From: Pigmentiphaga sp. NML030171
GTDB lineage: Bacteria > Pseudomonadota > Gammaproteobacteria > Burkholderiales > Burkholderiaceae_B
DNA length: 64,000 nucleotides
NCBI RefSeq assembly: GCF_002188635.1
Contig: NZ_NINX01000018.1
Coordinates: 1-64,000, forward strand
Reading direction: 5' to 3'
Below the pieces are notes generated by a model. That model was not told where the DNA came from. It did no database searches and was given only the letters and a program-made list of their open reading frames with translations. The translations under genes were made by a program, and so were the position numbers. This document shows positions 37,148 through 48,285 of the stretch, piece by piece. The number at the start of each line of letters is the position of its first letter. Position 1 is the first letter of the stretch.

Positions 37148-38294
37148 GGCCCGCCACCTCCAGGATCGCCTGGCTGGCCAGGGCGGGCGTGTCGCGCACG
37201 AGGTCGTCATGCAAGGCGGTGAAGCGCTCTTCCAGCCGGCGGGTGGCGGCCTCGTCGGTCAGCGCCTTCCAGGCCGCGTCGGCCAGCGCGCGCGGCGTGG
37301 CCTCGTCCTGCAGCAGCTCGGGCACGACCGTGTCGCGGCACAGCACGTTGGGCAGTCCCACCCAGGGCAGATAGGCCTGGCGCCGCATGATCCACCATGA
37401 CAAGCGCGGCAGCACGTAGGAAATCACCATGGGGCGCTTGAACAGCGCGGCCTCCAGCGTGGCGGTGCCGCTGGCAACCAGGACGGCGTTGCAGGCGGCC
37501 AGGATGTCGTGCGTGCCGCCTATGACGGTATGCAGGTTGGCCAGCCCCCCCACGGCCGCGGCGTGCGCCAGGAACTCGCGCTCGCGCTCGGCGTTGGCCA
37601 TGGGCGCCCACAGATGCAGGCCCGGATCGCGCGCCTGCAGCAGCTTGGCCGCGGCCAGGAAGCGCGGAGCCAGGTGTCGAACCTCGCCGGCCCGGCTGCC
37701 GGGCATCAGCGCCAGCACCCGCGCGCCGGCGGCTATGCCGTGGCGGGCCCTGGCCGCGGCGCGGTCGGGCACGCGCTGGACGAGGCGCGCCAGCGGGTGG
37801 CCCACGTAGGTCACGGGAACGCCGGCGTCGCGATAGATCTGCTCCTCGAACGGGAACACCACCAGCATGTGGGAGACGGCGTCGCGGATCTTGTTGATGC
37901 GTTCCCCCCGCCAGGCCCACAGCGAGGGGCCGATGAAATGCACGGTGGGGATGCCGCCCTCGCGCAGGGCATGCTCCAGGCCGAAATTGAAATCGGGCGC
38001 GTCGACCCCGACGAAGGCCGCCGGCCGTTCGGCCAGCCAGCGCTCGCGCAGGCTGCGGCGGATGTTGAGCAGCTCGGGCAGGTGCATCAGGACGTCGGCG
38101 TAGCCGTTCACGGCCAGCTTGTGCATGGGATACCAGGCATCGAAACCCTGGGCCTGCATGTTGGGGCCGCCTATGCCCGCCAGCGCCAGTTGCGGCGCCC
38201 GCTCGTGCAGGGCCTCGACCACCGTGGCCGCCAGCAGGTCGCCCGAAGGCTCTCCCGCCACCATGCCGATGGACGCCCTGCCCTCATCCGGCAC
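37140..38294 (-). CDS. lpxB: Lipid-A-disaccharide synthase
   Basis: A 384-residue GT19 glycosyltransferase joining lipid X to UDP-2,3-diacylglucosamine, a membrane-associated step of lipid A synthesis. Conserved blocks: [35 protein letters not shown] and [11 protein letters not shown]. The start was set at the GTG at 38294, preceded by GGAGG with six-base spacing, because an ATG ten codons later would cut into the first strand. It begins 11 bases after the lpxA stop. Confidence 0.94.
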   Translation of the reverse strand: MPDEGRASIGMVAGEPSGDLLAATVVEALHERAPQLALAGIGGPNMQAQGFDAWYPMHKLAVNGYADVLMHLPELLNIRRSLRERWLAERPAAFVGVDAPDFNFGLEHALREGGIPTVHFIGPSLWAWRGERINKIRDAVSHMLVVFPFEEQIYRDAGVPVTYVGHPLARLVQRVPDRAAARARHGIAAGARVLALMPGSRAGEVRHLAPRFLAAAKLLQARDPGLHLWAPMANAEREREFLAHAAAVGGLANLHTVIGGTHDILAACNAVLVASGTATLEAALFKRPMVISYVLPRLSWWIMRRQAYLPWVGLPNVLCRDTVVPELLQDEATPRALADAAWKALTDEAATRRLEERFTALHDDLVRDTPALASQAILEVAGHG

Positions 38295-38305
38295 GCCGGC
38301 CTCCG

Positions 38306-39094
38306 TCAGCGCACGATACCGCGCGTGGCGGTATCGAGGAAGGCCAGCAAGGTGGACAGCGGAGCATCGAGCTCGGGATCCTCGGCACGCCTGGCCTGGA
38401 GCGCCGCGCGCGCCTCGTCCAGCGTCAGGCCCTGGCGGTACAGCGTCTTGTAGGCGGCCCGCAGTCCGGAGATCTGCGCCGGCGTGAAACCGCGCCGCTT
38501 CAGGCCCTCGACGTTGATGCCGACGGCCCTGGCCGGACTGCCCGAGGACGTGACGAAGGGCGGCAGGTCCTGCAGCAGCGTGGAATGGACGCTGGTCATG
38601 GCATGCGCGCCGATCTTGACGAACTGGTGCACGCCGGTCATGCCGCCCAGGAATACGTGGTCGCCGATGTGCACATGGCCGGCCAGCTGCGTGCCGTTGG
38701 CCAGGATGATGTGGCTGCCCAGCTGGCAATCATGGGCCACGTGCACGTAGGCCATGATCCAGTTGTCGTTGCCCAGGCGCGTCGCACCCGCGTCCTGCAC
38801 CGTGCCGGTGTTGATGGTGCAGCATTCGCGTATCGTGTTGCCGTCGCCGATCTCCAGGCGGGTGGGCTCGCCGGCGTACTTCTTGTCCTGCGGCTCGGCA
38901 CCGATCGAGCACGACGGGAAGAAGCGGTTGCCGCGCCCTATCGTCGTATGGCCGTCGATGACGCAATGCGGTCCGATCTCGGTGTCGGCGCCGATGCGCA
39001 CGTTCGGCCCGATCATGCTGAAGGGGCCGACCGTCACGCTGTCGTCCAGCCGGGCGGCCGGATCGACGATAGCGGTGGGATGTATCCTCGCCAC
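38306..39094 (-). CDS. lpxA: UDP-N-acetylglucosamine acyltransferase
   Basis: Catalyses the first step of lipid A synthesis, transfer of a 3-hydroxyacyl chain to UDP-GlcNAc. The 262-residue protein is a left-handed beta-helix of hexapeptide repeats (IGPNVRIGADTEIGPHCVID) with the catalytic-His segment VAHDCQLGSH and a C-terminal helical domain. Translation starts with GTG. It lies between fabZ and lpxB in the usual order. Confidence 0.96.
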   Translation of the reverse strand: MARIHPTAIVDPAARLDDSVTVGPFSMIGPNVRIGADTEIGPHCVIDGHTTIGRGNRFFPSCSIGAEPQDKKYAGEPTRLEIGDGNTIRECCTINTGTVQDAGATRLGNDNWIMAYVHVAHDCQLGSHIILANGTQLAGHVHIGDHVFLGGMTGVHQFVKIGAHAMTSVHSTLLQDLPPFVTSSGSPARAVGINVEGLKRRGFTPAQISGLRAAYKTLYRQGLTLDEARAALQARRAEDPELDAPLSTLLAFLDTATRGIVR

Positions 39095-39106
39095 GAAAAC
39101 CTTCCG

Positions 39107-39553
39107 TCAGGGTTCAAGGATGCGCATGGTGCACATCAGGTCCGCCTCGGCCGCGACCTGTCCGTCCACCAGCGCCTTGCCGTTGTACTTCCAGATGCCG
39201 CGCGACGAACGCTCGACGTTGACCTCCAGGCGCAGCTGGTCCCCCGGGACCACGGGCCGCTTGAAGCGGGCGCCGTCGATGCCGACGAAGTAGTACACCG
39301 TGTTGTCGTCGGGCTTCTTGCCGGCCGCGGTGAACGACGTGATGGCGGCCGCCTGGGCCATGGCCTCGAGGATCAGCACGCCCGGCATGACGGGATGGTG
39401 CGGGAAATGGCCGGTGAAGAACGGCTCGTTGATCGACACGTTCTTGATCGCGAGGATGGATTCCCCGGGCTTGACGTCGATGACCCGATCGATCAGCAGC
39501 ATCGGATAGCGATGCGGCAAATGGTCGAGTATCCCCTTGATGTCCATTTCCAT
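39107..39553 (-). CDS. fabZ: 3-hydroxyacyl-ACP dehydratase FabZ
   Basis: Dehydrates 3-hydroxyacyl-ACP in fatty acid elongation, competing with LpxA/LpxD for their substrates. The 148-residue hot-dog-fold protein has the active-site segment [20 protein letters not shown] with the catalytic His and Glu, and the N-terminal [13 protein letters not shown]. It starts 52 bases after lpxD and ends 12 bases before lpxA. Confidence 0.96.
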   Translation of the reverse strand: MEMDIKGILDHLPHRYPMLLIDRVIDVKPGESILAIKNVSINEPFFTGHFPHHPVMPGVLILEAMAQAAAITSFTAAGKKPDDNTVYYFVGIDGARFKRPVVPGDQLRLEVNVERSSRGIWKYNGKALVDGQVAAEADLMCTMRILEP

Positions 39554-39605
39554 ACAGATTCCAGTATTTGATGCGCGGCGGGCCGCTGCGGCGCCCGCCC
39601 GCCTT

Positions 39606-40727
39606 TTACTTCTTTTCCAGCGCCTTGATCCGCTTGGCCATGGTGGCCAGGTGCCTGACAGCGACCGCGTTGCGCTCCCACTGGGCGTGCTCGGTCATCG
39701 GGAAGAAACCAGTGTACTGCCCCGGCTTGTCGATGTTGCTGTGCACCGGGGTTGCCGCCGAGATGAAGACGTCGTCGCCGATCTTCAGGTGGCCCCCTAT
39801 CATCGCGGCCCCGCCGATGGAACAGCGCTGGCCGATGGTGGTCGATCCGGCGATGCCCACGCAGGCCGCCATCGCGGTGTGGTCGCCGATGCGGCAGTTG
39901 TGGCCGATCATGATCTGGTTGTCGATCTTGACGCCGTTGCCGATCACGGTGTCGTCCAGCGCGCCGCGATCGATGGTGGTGTTGGCGCCGATCTCGACGT
40001 CATCGCCGATACGCACGCCCCCGAACTGCGGGATCTTGGTCCAGGCTCCCTTGGCCCGGGACGGATCGGGCGCGAACCCGAAGCCGTCATCGCCGATGAC
40101 CGCTCCCGACAAGACGACGCAACGCGCGCCCATGCTGACCCCCCGGTACAGCGTGACACGCGGATGCAGCACCGTATCGGCGCCGACGCGGCAGCCCTCG
40201 CCCACGACGCAACCCGCACCGATGCGGGCGCGCGGCCCGATCTGCGCGCCGGCCTCGATGACCGCGAGCGGCCCCACGTGGGCGCTGGGATCGACGCTGG
40301 CGTCGGGCGCGACGACGGCCGACGGATGGATGGAGCCGGCGGGCTGGGGATGCAATTGCCGGTCGAACCATTGCCCGATCCGCGCGAACAGCAGATAGGG
40401 CGAATTGCAGACCACCAGCGGCAGCGCCTGCTCGGCGCGGCCTGCCTGCGAGAGGCTTTCGCGATAGGCTTGCGCCACCTCGGCCGTGACCAGCACGACC
40501 GCTGCGCGCGCATCGATCAGTTGCGACTGGTAACGGGGATTGGCGACGAAACTCAGTTCCTGCGGCCCCGCGTGCTCGAGATTCGCGATGCCCGCGACCA
40601 CGACTTCGGCGCTGGGGAGCGCTTGCGCCCCCCCCGGCTCGATCGTCCACGTCAACCCGCTGGTATCGGTTTCGTCGAGCAGCCTTTGCAGTACCGGCGC
40701 CTTGGTCGTGTCAAGCAGGATGGGCAT
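39606..40727 (-). CDS. lpxD: UDP-3-O-acylglucosamine N-acyltransferase
   Basis: Third step of lipid A synthesis: adds the N-linked 3-hydroxyacyl chain. The 373-residue protein has an N-terminal uridine-binding domain (about 1-100), a left-handed beta-helix of hexapeptide repeats with the catalytic His in [11 protein letters not shown], and a C-terminal helix ([11 protein letters not shown]). It is slightly longer than the E. coli enzyme (341) because of the N-terminal domain. It follows skp by 43 bases. Confidence 0.96.
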   Translation of the reverse strand: MPILLDTTKAPVLQRLLDETDTSGLTWTIEPGGAQALPSAEVVVAGIANLEHAGPQELSFVANPRYQSQLIDARAAVVLVTAEVAQAYRESLSQAGRAEQALPLVVCNSPYLLFARIGQWFDRQLHPQPAGSIHPSAVVAPDASVDPSAHVGPLAVIEAGAQIGPRARIGAGCVVGEGCRVGADTVLHPRVTLYRGVSMGARCVVLSGAVIGDDGFGFAPDPSRAKGAWTKIPQFGGVRIGDDVEIGANTTIDRGALDDTVIGNGVKIDNQIMIGHNCRIGDHTAMAACVGIAGSTTIGQRCSIGGAAMIGGHLKIGDDVFISAATPVHSNIDKPGQYTGFFPMTEHAQWERNAVAVRHLATMAKRIKALEKK

Positions 40728-40770
40728 GCGAAGCTCGCGCGGACGACAGGAACATGCGAGAGCGGCGCAA

Positions 40771-41343
40771 TTACTTGGCGCCGCTGTTCAGGGCCTTCAG
40801 GACCTTGTCGGTGATGTCGACACGCGGGCTGACCACGACGGCTTCCTGGAAGATCAGGTCGTAGTTTTCCTGCTCGGCGATCTGCTTGATCACGCGGTTG
40901 GCGCGCTCGAGGATCTGCGAGAGCTCCTCGTTGCGGCGCTGGTTCAGGTCCTCCTGGAACTCGCGGCGCTTGCGCTGGAAGTCCTTGTCGAGGTCGCTCA
41001 GGTCGCGCTGGCGGCGGGTGCGATCGGATTCGGACAGTACGGCGCTGTCCTTGTCCAGCTGCTCGGACTGGGTGCGCAGGCGATTGGCCATGTCTTGCAG
41101 CTCGGCATCGCGCTTCTTGAAGTCGGCTTCGATCTTGGCCTGGGCGGCCTTGGCCGGCGCGGCGTCGCGGAAGATCCGCTCGGTATTGACGAAGCCGATC
41201 TTGACCGGGGCCTGGGATGCCTGGGCATGAGCCGCGCCGACAGCGGCACTAGAAAGCACCAGCGCCGCCAGCACCCGGCCGGCACCCTTGACTGCAGAGG
41301 AGGCGGTCAGACTGGTGGCAGATGTCGAAAACATGCGGATCAT
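40771..41343 (-). CDS. skp: Periplasmic chaperone Skp/OmpH
   Basis: A 190-residue exported chaperone that holds unfolded outer-membrane proteins on their way to the BAM complex. The signal peptide is long (about 1-41, ending AAHAQ). It is followed by the strand [13 protein letters not shown] and the charged coiled-coil arms (about 60-160) that form the tentacles of the trimer. It lies downstream of bamA, the conserved order. A second ATG four codons in is a possible start. Confidence 0.93.
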   Translation of the reverse strand: MIRMFSTSATSLTASSAVKGAGRVLAALVLSSAAVGAAHAQASQAPVKIGFVNTERIFRDAAPAKAAQAKIEADFKKRDAELQDMANRLRTQSEQLDKDSAVLSESDRTRRQRDLSDLDKDFQRKRREFQEDLNQRRNEELSQILERANRVIKQIAEQENYDLIFQEAVVVSPRVDITDKVLKALNSGAK

Positions 41344-41491
41344 TTATTTCTCGCTAGGAAGGTAGTCGTGTATTTTGCCACTAATGGCGCCGGGCCGGGC
41401 AAGCGCCCGGGGCCGCGCCCTGGTAATTGGTTGTAGCAGAAAAATTCCCGGGCGGGCATAGGCCTTGCGGCCGCCCGCCTCGTTCGCCTCG

Positions 41492-43786
41492 TCAGAACCC
41501 CGTGCCGATCTGGAACTGGAAGCTCTGGGTCCGGTCCTGCGGCTTGGCGTTGAGCGCCTTGCCGAAGGAGATCTTCAGAGGACCGATGGGCGATTGCCAG
41601 CTCAGGCCGATACCGGCCGAGTAGCGCAGCTGGCCCAGGTTGATGTTCTCCTCGTCGGCGTAGACGTTACCCGCGTCGGCGAACAGGAACCAGCGCAGCG
41701 TGCGGTCCTGCTGGGTGCCGGGGAACGGCAGCAGCAGCTCGGCGTTGGCGATGACCCGCTTGGCGCCGCCCAGGCTGTCGCCGTTCTTGCTGTCGCGCGG
41801 ACCCAGCGAACCGCCGTCGAAGCCGCGCACCGATCCGATACCGCCGGCGTACACGTTCTTGAGCAGCGGGTACGGCCGGCCGCCGAAGCCCTTGCCGTAG
41901 TCGACCTGGCCGTTCAACGCCAGCGTCATGCTGCGCGTGATGGGCCAGTAGTACTGGTGCTGGTAGCTGGCCTTGTAGTAGCGCAGGTCGCCGAACAGCG
42001 AGGTTTCGCCGGCCGCGCGCTGGTAGGTGCCGCGCGTGGGCGCCAGCGCGCTGTCGCGCCGGTCGTTGCTCCAGCCCACCGAGAAGATGACGGCGTTGCT
42101 GCGAGCCCCGAAGGTATTGACGTAGTCGATGAAGCGCTGGGGGCTGCTGTCGTAGATGTCGATGTCGTTGGCTTCCAGCGCGGTGCCGAAGAACACGCGC
42201 TGGGTTTCCGTGAACGGCACGCCGAACGTCAGGCTCGCCCCCATGGTCTTGATGCGGTAGTCGCCGGTGTTGATCGACAGCGGACGCAGCGTACGGTAGT
42301 ACAGGCTGGTCGAGCGGCTGATGCCATCCTGCGTGAAGTACGGATTGGTCTGGCTGATCGCGATCGTGCGGTAGGTCTTGCCGGTGTTCAGCTCCAGGCC
42401 GGCGGTGGTGCCGCTGCCGAAGATGTTGTCCTGGCTGATGCCCGCCGACAGCACCACCTTGTCGGTACTGCTGAAGCCCGCGCCCAGGTTGATCATGCCG
42501 GTCGGCTTTTCCTGGACGTTCACGTTGACGTCGATCTGGTCGGGCGTGCCCGGCACCGGCGGCGTCTCGATGTTGATGTTCTGGAAGTAGCCCAGGCGGT
42601 CGATCCGGTCGCGCGACAGCTGGATCTTGCCGGCGTCGTACCAGGCGCTCTCGAGCTGGCGCATCTCGCGGCGGATCACGACGTCGCGGGTGCGGGTGTT
42701 GCCGCCGATGTTCACGCGGCGCACGTACACGCGGCGGTTGGGATCGACGAAGAAGGTGATGGCCGCCGTTTTTTTCTCGCGATCGACCTGGGGCGTGGCG
42801 TTGACGTTACTGAAGGCATAGCCCAGCTTGCCCAGGTAGTCGGTGATGGCCTTGCTGGAGGCGTTGACCTTCTCGGCCGAGAAGGTCTCGCCCGGCTTGA
42901 CCGTGATCAGCTTGTTGAGCTCGTCGTCCAGGCCCAGCAGGTCGCCCGCCAGCTTGACGTCGCTGACCGAGTATTTGTCGCCTTCGGTGATGGACAGGGT
43001 GATGAAGATGTCCTTGCGGTCGGGCGAGATCGTGACCTGCGGCGAATCGACGTTGAATTCCAGGTAGCCCCGGTTCATGTAGTACGAACGCAGCGTTTCG
43101 ATGTCGCCCTGCAGCTTCTGCCGCGAATACTGGTCGGCCTTGGTGTACCAGGTCAGCCAGCCCGGCGTGGTCAGCTGCAGCAGGTCCAGCAGTTCGCTTT
43201 CGCGGATGGCCTTGGCGCCGATGATCTTGATGCCCGCGATGCGCGCGACGTCGCCCTCGAAGATGTCGAAGGTGATGCCGACGCGGTTGCGCTCGAGCGG
43301 CGTGATCGTGGGCACGATCTCGACCGAGTACTTGCCGCGCGCCAGGTACTGGCGCTTGAGTTCCTGCACGGCGCGATCGAGCAAGGCGCGGTCGAAGATG
43401 CGGGCCTCGGCGAAGCCCACTTCGGCCAGCGACTTGAGCACGTTGGCGGACTCGAATTCGCGCATGCCGTTGAAGGAGATCGCGGCGATCGCCGGGCGTT
43501 CGTCGACGATGACCACCACCACGTCGTTCTCGACCTCGATGCGCACGTCGCGGAAGAAGCCGGTACCGTACAGCGCCCGCACCGCCTGCGTGGCCTGCTC
43601 TTCGGTGAAGCGTTCGCCCACCTTGACCGGCAGGTATCCGAACACCGTACCGGCCTCGGTACGCTGGATGCCTTCCACCCGGATATCGCGGACGACGAAG
43701 GGATCGAAGGCGTAGGCCAGGGGGGTGGCCGCCATGGCCAGCAAAATGGACAGCAGACGCGGCATGCGCCGGGTGCGATTGGTCAT
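41492..43786 (-). CDS. bamA: Outer membrane protein assembly factor BamA
   Basis: Core subunit of the BAM complex inserting beta-barrel proteins. The 764-residue precursor has a signal peptide (about 1-26, ending AYA), five POTRA domains (about 27-420, the first beginning FVVRDIRVEGIQRTE) and a 16-strand barrel. The conserved loop-6 motif VRGF is present (GSVRGFDGG), and the protein ends with aromatic Phe as expected. The ATG at 43786 was chosen because it begins the signal peptide. It follows rseP. Confidence 0.97.
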   Translation of the reverse strand: MTNRTRRMPRLLSILLAMAATPLAYAFDPFVVRDIRVEGIQRTEAGTVFGYLPVKVGERFTEEQATQAVRALYGTGFFRDVRIEVENDVVVVIVDERPAIAAISFNGMREFESANVLKSLAEVGFAEARIFDRALLDRAVQELKRQYLARGKYSVEIVPTITPLERNRVGITFDIFEGDVARIAGIKIIGAKAIRESELLDLLQLTTPGWLTWYTKADQYSRQKLQGDIETLRSYYMNRGYLEFNVDSPQVTISPDRKDIFITLSITEGDKYSVSDVKLAGDLLGLDDELNKLITVKPGETFSAEKVNASSKAITDYLGKLGYAFSNVNATPQVDREKKTAAITFFVDPNRRVYVRRVNIGGNTRTRDVVIRREMRQLESAWYDAGKIQLSRDRIDRLGYFQNINIETPPVPGTPDQIDVNVNVQEKPTGMINLGAGFSSTDKVVLSAGISQDNIFGSGTTAGLELNTGKTYRTIAISQTNPYFTQDGISRSTSLYYRTLRPLSINTGDYRIKTMGASLTFGVPFTETQRVFFGTALEANDIDIYDSSPQRFIDYVNTFGARSNAVIFSVGWSNDRRDSALAPTRGTYQRAAGETSLFGDLRYYKASYQHQYYWPITRSMTLALNGQVDYGKGFGGRPYPLLKNVYAGGIGSVRGFDGGSLGPRDSKNGDSLGGAKRVIANAELLLPFPGTQQDRTLRWFLFADAGNVYADEENINLGQLRYSAGIGLSWQSPIGPLKISFGKALNAKPQDRTQSFQFQIGTGF

Positions 43787-43906
43787 GCGTAATCCCGGAG
43801 TTTTCTTAATTGAGTGATATGCGAAAGCGCGGCGTGCGGCTCGACCCGGCCCGGGCGGTCGAGGCACGGTCCGCTAAGGCGGCAGGCAAGGCGGCGCGCA
43901 TGGGTT

Positions 43907-45241
43907 CTAGGTCAGCAGTCGCGTAAAGTCGTTGAACAAGGCAACGGCCATCAGCACCATCAGGATGCCGAACCCGGCGCGCTGCCCCATTTCCATCCAG
44001 CGTTCCGGCGGCGGACTGCCCCGGATGATCTCGACGAGATAATACAGCAGGTGCCCCCCGTCCAGCATGGGAATGGGCAGGAGATTCAGCACGCCCAGGC
44101 TGACGCTGACCAGCGCCAGGAAGGCGATGTAGGCCTCCAGGCCCATCCTGGCCGTCTGGCCGGCGTAGTCGGCGATGGTCACCGGCCCGCTGAGGTTGCT
44201 CAGGGCCACGTCCCCCACCAGCATCTTGCCCAGCATCCGCAGCGAGAACCAGGACACCTCGGCGGTGCGGCGGGCGCCCATGGCCAGGCTTTCGACCGGA
44301 CCATGGCGCACGGTGATGAGCTGGATGTCGCCGCCGATCTGGGCGCCGATGCGGCCCACCAGCGTACCGTCCGCCTGGCGCTCCTCGCGCGGCAGGACGT
44401 CGATCGCCAGCGCCGCCCCGTCGCGTATCACGGACAGGCGCAGCGGCTGGCCGGCATGCGCCTGGATCAGCGTGATCAGTTCGGTGGCCGAGGGATCCTT
44501 CTTGTCGCCTGCCGCCACCACCCTGTCGCCGGCCAGCAGGCCCGCCTGGGCGGCGGCGCTCTCGGGCACGATGCCGCGGATCACGGGTTTCGGGCTGGCC
44601 AGGCCGAAGCCCTCGCGGCCCAGCACGTCGCCTTCCATCTGGCCCAGCGCGGCGCGGGAGAAGTCGACCGTGCGCACGCGGCGCTCGCCGCTGGCCGTCT
44701 GCACCTCGACGGCGGGACGGGCCTTGTCGGTCAGGCTCTTGAGCAGCATCCACCGCGCGTCGCCCCAGGTACCCACCTGGGCGCCGTCGATGGCGAGGAT
44801 GCGGTCGCCCGCCTGGACGCCCGCCGCGAAGGCCGGCGTGCCGGCCGCCGGCGCGCCCAGCACGGCCGCCGGTTCCTTGACGCCGGCCATGTTCAGCGCC
44901 GCGTACAGCAGCGCCGCGAGCACCAGGTTGAACACCGGCCCGGCCGCGACGATGGCGATGCGCTTGCCCACCGGCTGGGCATTGAACGCGCGGCCCCGCT
45001 CGGCGGCGGGCACCTCGCCCTCGCGCTCGTCCAGCATCTTCACGTAACCGCCCAGCGGGATCGCCGACAGGGCCCATTCGGTGCCGTGGCGGTCGGTGCG
45101 CTTGCACAGCACCTTGCCGAATCCCACCGAGAACCTCAGGATGCGCACCCCGCACGCGCGGGCCACGAGGTAGTGCCCCAGTTCGTGGATCACCACCAGC
45201 ACGCCCAGCGCGACGGCGAAGGCCGCCAACGTCAACAACAT
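43907..45241 (-). CDS. rseP: Site-2 intramembrane protease RseP
   Basis: A 444-residue zinc intramembrane protease that cleaves anti-sigma factors such as RseA and leftover signal peptides. Visible: HELGH at residues 19-23 in the first membrane helix, two periplasmic PDZ domains (about 110-300; GDRILAIDGAQVGTW), and the third zinc-ligand block LLPIPMLDGGHLLYY near residue 390. The position between dxr and bamA is conserved and links it to the envelope stress response. Confidence 0.96.
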   Translation of the reverse strand: MLLTLAAFAVALGVLVVIHELGHYLVARACGVRILRFSVGFGKVLCKRTDRHGTEWALSAIPLGGYVKMLDEREGEVPAAERGRAFNAQPVGKRIAIVAAGPVFNLVLAALLYAALNMAGVKEPAAVLGAPAAGTPAFAAGVQAGDRILAIDGAQVGTWGDARWMLLKSLTDKARPAVEVQTASGERRVRTVDFSRAALGQMEGDVLGREGFGLASPKPVIRGIVPESAAAQAGLLAGDRVVAAGDKKDPSATELITLIQAHAGQPLRLSVIRDGAALAIDVLPREERQADGTLVGRIGAQIGGDIQLITVRHGPVESLAMGARRTAEVSWFSLRMLGKMLVGDVALSNLSGPVTIADYAGQTARMGLEAYIAFLALVSVSLGVLNLLPIPMLDGGHLLYYLVEIIRGSPPPERWMEMGQRAGFGILMVLMAVALFNDFTRLLT

Positions 45242-45408
45242 GGAAATCTCCTTGCTCCGGCATCCTGGCCTGGACGCCGAACCGACGATTTAACACGGAA
45301 ATGCACGCCGGCTCCGGCAATACACGGGGAATCTCGGTAAGCGAACATGACAGGATCATCGGCCAAAGGCCGGTGGCCGCCAACCCGGGTGCGCGGCAAG
45401 CGCGCTTC

Positions 45409-46617
45409 CTAGGGCCCGGCGCTCCGGGCCAGGGCCTCGCCGGCCCGGGCGCGCGCCTCGCGGTCCAGGTCGAGCAGGGCTTCCAGGCTGCCCAGCCGGT
45501 CCGCGGCCCGGACCCAGGCGCCATCCAGCACGGTCTCGATGATAGCCGCGATTGCCGGATAGGGGGCGGCGCCCCGCAGGAAGGCCTCGACGGCCACTTC
45601 GTTGGCGGCGTTCAGGGCCACGCAGGCGCCCTGCCCGCCCCGCAACGCCTCGAACGCCAGGCGCAGGCACGGAAAGCGGGCCAGGTCGGGGGCCTCGAAG
45701 TCCAGGCGGCCCAGCCGGGCCAGGTCCAGCGGGCCGACGCCCGTGGCGATGCGCTCGGGGAATGCGAGGCCGTACGCGATGGGGGTCCGCATGTCGGGAT
45801 GCCCGAGCTGCGCCAGCACCGACCCGTCGTCGTACTCGACCATGGAGTGGATCACGCTTTGCGGATGCACCACGACGTCGATGCGCTCCGGCGGCATCGC
45901 GAACAGCCAGTGCGCCTCGATGACCTCCAGCCCCTTGTTCAGCATCGTGGCCGAATCGACCGAGATCTTGCGCCCCATGGACCAATTGGGATGGGCACAG
46001 GCCTGGTCTGGGGTGACGTCCGCCAGGCTGTCCAGCGGCCGGGTACGGAATGGTCCGCCCGAGGCGGTCAACAGCAGCCGGCGCACGCCCGGCGCGGGCG
46101 CCTGGGCCGCCGACGCCCGGGCGCCATGGGGCAGGCACTGGAAGATGGCGTTGTGTTCGCTGTCGATAGGCAGGAGTTCGGCGCCGTTGTCGCGCACCGC
46201 GTCCATGAACAGGCGCCCCGCCACCACCAGGGCCTCTTTGTTCGCCAGCAGCACCCGCTTGCCGGCGCTGGCGGCCGCCAGCGCCGAAGGCAGGCCCGCG
46301 GCGCCCACGATGGCGGCCATGACCGTGTCGCTGGCCTCGTCGGCGGCGGTATCGGCCAGCGCCTGCGCGCCCACGCGGATCTCCGGCAACCGTGCCCTGC
46401 CCCGCCACGCATCGACGAAACGCTGGCGCGCCGCATCATCGGGCACCACCACGACGGCAGCCTGGCTGGCCTCCGCCTGGGCGGCGAGCTGTTCCATGCG
46501 GCTGTGGGCGCTCAGGGCATGGACGCGGTAGCGCTGCGGGTGGCGCGCGATCACGTCCAGCGTGCTGGCGCCGATGGAGCCGGTGGCGCCCAGTATGGTG
46601 ACGGTACGGAAGGTCAT
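45409..46617 (-). CDS. dxr: 1-deoxy-D-xylulose-5-phosphate reductoisomerase
   Basis: Second enzyme of the MEP isoprenoid pathway, making 2-C-methylerythritol 4-phosphate with NADPH. The 402-residue protein has the NADPH-binding [14 protein letters not shown] at the start, the metal/substrate block [22 protein letters not shown] and the catalytic loop [17 protein letters not shown]. The start overlaps the cdsA stop by four bases. It ends about 170 bases before rseP. Confidence 0.97.
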   Translation of the reverse strand: MTFRTVTILGATGSIGASTLDVIARHPQRYRVHALSAHSRMEQLAAQAEASQAAVVVVPDDAARQRFVDAWRGRARLPEIRVGAQALADTAADEASDTVMAAIVGAAGLPSALAAASAGKRVLLANKEALVVAGRLFMDAVRDNGAELLPIDSEHNAIFQCLPHGARASAAQAPAPGVRRLLLTASGGPFRTRPLDSLADVTPDQACAHPNWSMGRKISVDSATMLNKGLEVIEAHWLFAMPPERIDVVVHPQSVIHSMVEYDDGSVLAQLGHPDMRTPIAYGLAFPERIATGVGPLDLARLGRLDFEAPDLARFPCLRLAFEALRGGQGACVALNAANEVAVEAFLRGAAPYPAIAAIIETVLDGAWVRAADRLGSLEALLDLDREARARAGEALARSAGP

Positions 46618-47465
46618 GACAGCAGGACGGCCAGCGGCAGGACGGGAATCAGGGCATCGATGCGATCCAGCACGCCGCCGTGGCCCGGCAGCAGGTTGCT
46701 GGAATCCTTGATGCCGGCGCGCCGCTTGATGAGCGATTCGAACAGGTCGCCCGCGATGGACAGCGCCGCCAGCACCACGGCCAGGGCCAGGGCTCCGGCC
46801 CATCCCCAGCGCTCGACCAGGGCGGCGCCGAAGGTGCCGGGGAAGAAGCCGCAGGCCAGCACGAAGACGACCACGCACACGACGCCGCCCAGCGCGCCCT
46901 CGCGGGTCTTGCCCGGGCTGATGTGGGGTGCGAGCTTGTTGCGCCCCAGCGCGCGGCCGACGAAATACGCCGAGATGTCGGCGATCCAGACCACCGCCAT
47001 CAGGGTGAGCAGGAAGGGCACGCCGCGTCCGAACGCCGCGGTCAGCGCCGACCAGGCGGCCAGCAGCGCGAACGGCGCCAGCGCGGTCAGCCAGGGGTTG
47101 CGAGGCTCGGCATCCGGACTGGCGCGAAACAGCATGGGGACCAGCAGGCCCACCCAGACCGCCGAGACGGCGATCCACAGGCCGCGCCAGAAGCTGCCGG
47201 CGGGACCGGCCGAGAGGTCGGCGCCGCCGCTGTTCCAGCGCCAGGCGACCAGGGCGGCGCCCAGTACCACGCCCGCCGCGATGGCGGGCAGATGGGCGCG
47301 GCCGGTGCCGCCGCGGGGCGAAAGCGTCAGGCGCCACCACTCCCACAGCGCGCAGCCCACGAACACCGCCATCAGGATCTCGAAGGGGCGCGGATCGGCC
47401 ACCGCCAGCACGGCGACCAGGACGATCAGCAGGACGATGGCGGTGACGACGCGCTGCCCGAGCAT
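46614..47465 (-). CDS. cdsA: Phosphatidate cytidylyltransferase
   Basis: Makes CDP-diacylglycerol from phosphatidate and CTP in the inner membrane, the branch point of phospholipid synthesis. The 283-residue protein has about eight hydrophobic segments and the C-terminal family signature [18 protein letters not shown]. It lies four bases after uppS and is coupled to dxr by overlap. Confidence 0.96.
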   Translation of the reverse strand: MLGQRVVTAIVLLIVLVAVLAVADPRPFEILMAVFVGCALWEWWRLTLSPRGGTGRAHLPAIAAGVVLGAALVAWRWNSGGADLSAGPAGSFWRGLWIAVSAVWVGLLVPMLFRASPDAEPRNPWLTALAPFALLAAWSALTAAFGRGVPFLLTLMAVVWIADISAYFVGRALGRNKLAPHISPGKTREGALGGVVCVVVFVLACGFFPGTFGAALVERWGWAGALALAVVLAALSIAGDLFESLIKRRAGIKDSSNLLPGHGGVLDRIDALIPVLPLAVLLS

Positions 47466-47469
47466 GGGT

Positions 47470-48249
47470 CTAGCCGCCGTTCGAGGAAACCGCCGCCGGC
47501 GCCTTCAGCTGGGCGCTGGTGCGGCCGAAGCGGCGCTCGCGGCTGCGATAGGACTTGCACGCCAGATCCAGTTGATCGGCGTCGAAATCGGGCCAGAAGC
47601 AGTCGGTGAAATACAGCTCGGTATAGGCCAGTTGCCAGACCAGGAAGTTGGAGATGCGCTGCTCGCCGCCCGTGCGGATGAACAGGTCCGGCTCCGGCGC
47701 GTACGCCATCGACAGATGCGGCGTCAGCATGGCCTCGTCCAGTTGCTCGGGATGGGCAGCCAGGTCCGGACGCGCAGCCAGCAGGCGGCGCGTCGCTTCC
47801 AGGATGTCCCAGCGGCCGCCATAGTTGGCGGCGATCGTCAGCGTCAGGCGGTCGTTGTCGCGGGTGCGGGCTTCCACGTCGGCGATCAGCTCGCGCAGCC
47901 GGGGCTCGAACGCGCTGATGTCCCCCACGACCTTGAGCTTGATGCCGTTGCGGGCCAGCCTGGCGACCTCGCGCTCCAGCGCGTGGACGAACAGCCGCAT
48001 CAGCAGGGACACCTCGTCGGGCGGACGGCGCCAGTTCTCGGAACTGAAGGCGAACAGGGTCAGGTATTCGATGCCGCGAACGGCGCAGGCCTCCACCACC
48101 GCCCTGACGGCATCCACGCCCTTCTTGTGGCCCGCCACGCGGGGCAGGAAGCGCTGCGTGGCCCATCGGCCGTTGCCGTCCATGATGATCGCCACGTGCC
48201 TGGGCACGGCGTCGGTACGGGGAATGCCGAGGGTTGAACTCAGGACCAT
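47470..48249 (-). CDS. uppS: Undecaprenyl diphosphate synthase (cis-prenyltransferase)
   Basis: Makes the C55 carrier lipid for peptidoglycan and O-antigen synthesis. The 259-residue protein has the catalytic Asp24 in [10 protein letters not shown] and the conserved block [13 protein letters not shown]. The C-terminal [18 protein letters not shown] and the DFWPDFD-like segment FTDCFWPDF are also present. It is located between frr and cdsA. Confidence 0.97.
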   Translation of the reverse strand: MVLSSTLGIPRTDAVPRHVAIIMDGNGRWATQRFLPRVAGHKKGVDAVRAVVEACAVRGIEYLTLFAFSSENWRRPPDEVSLLMRLFVHALEREVARLARNGIKLKVVGDISAFEPRLRELIADVEARTRDNDRLTLTIAANYGGRWDILEATRRLLAARPDLAAHPEQLDEAMLTPHLSMAYAPEPDLFIRTGGEQRISNFLVWQLAYTELYFTDCFWPDFDADQLDLACKSYRSRERRFGRTSAQLKAPAAVSSNGG

Positions 48250-48285
48250 GTCAGCTCCGCTGGGACCGAATGTACATGGCGGAAC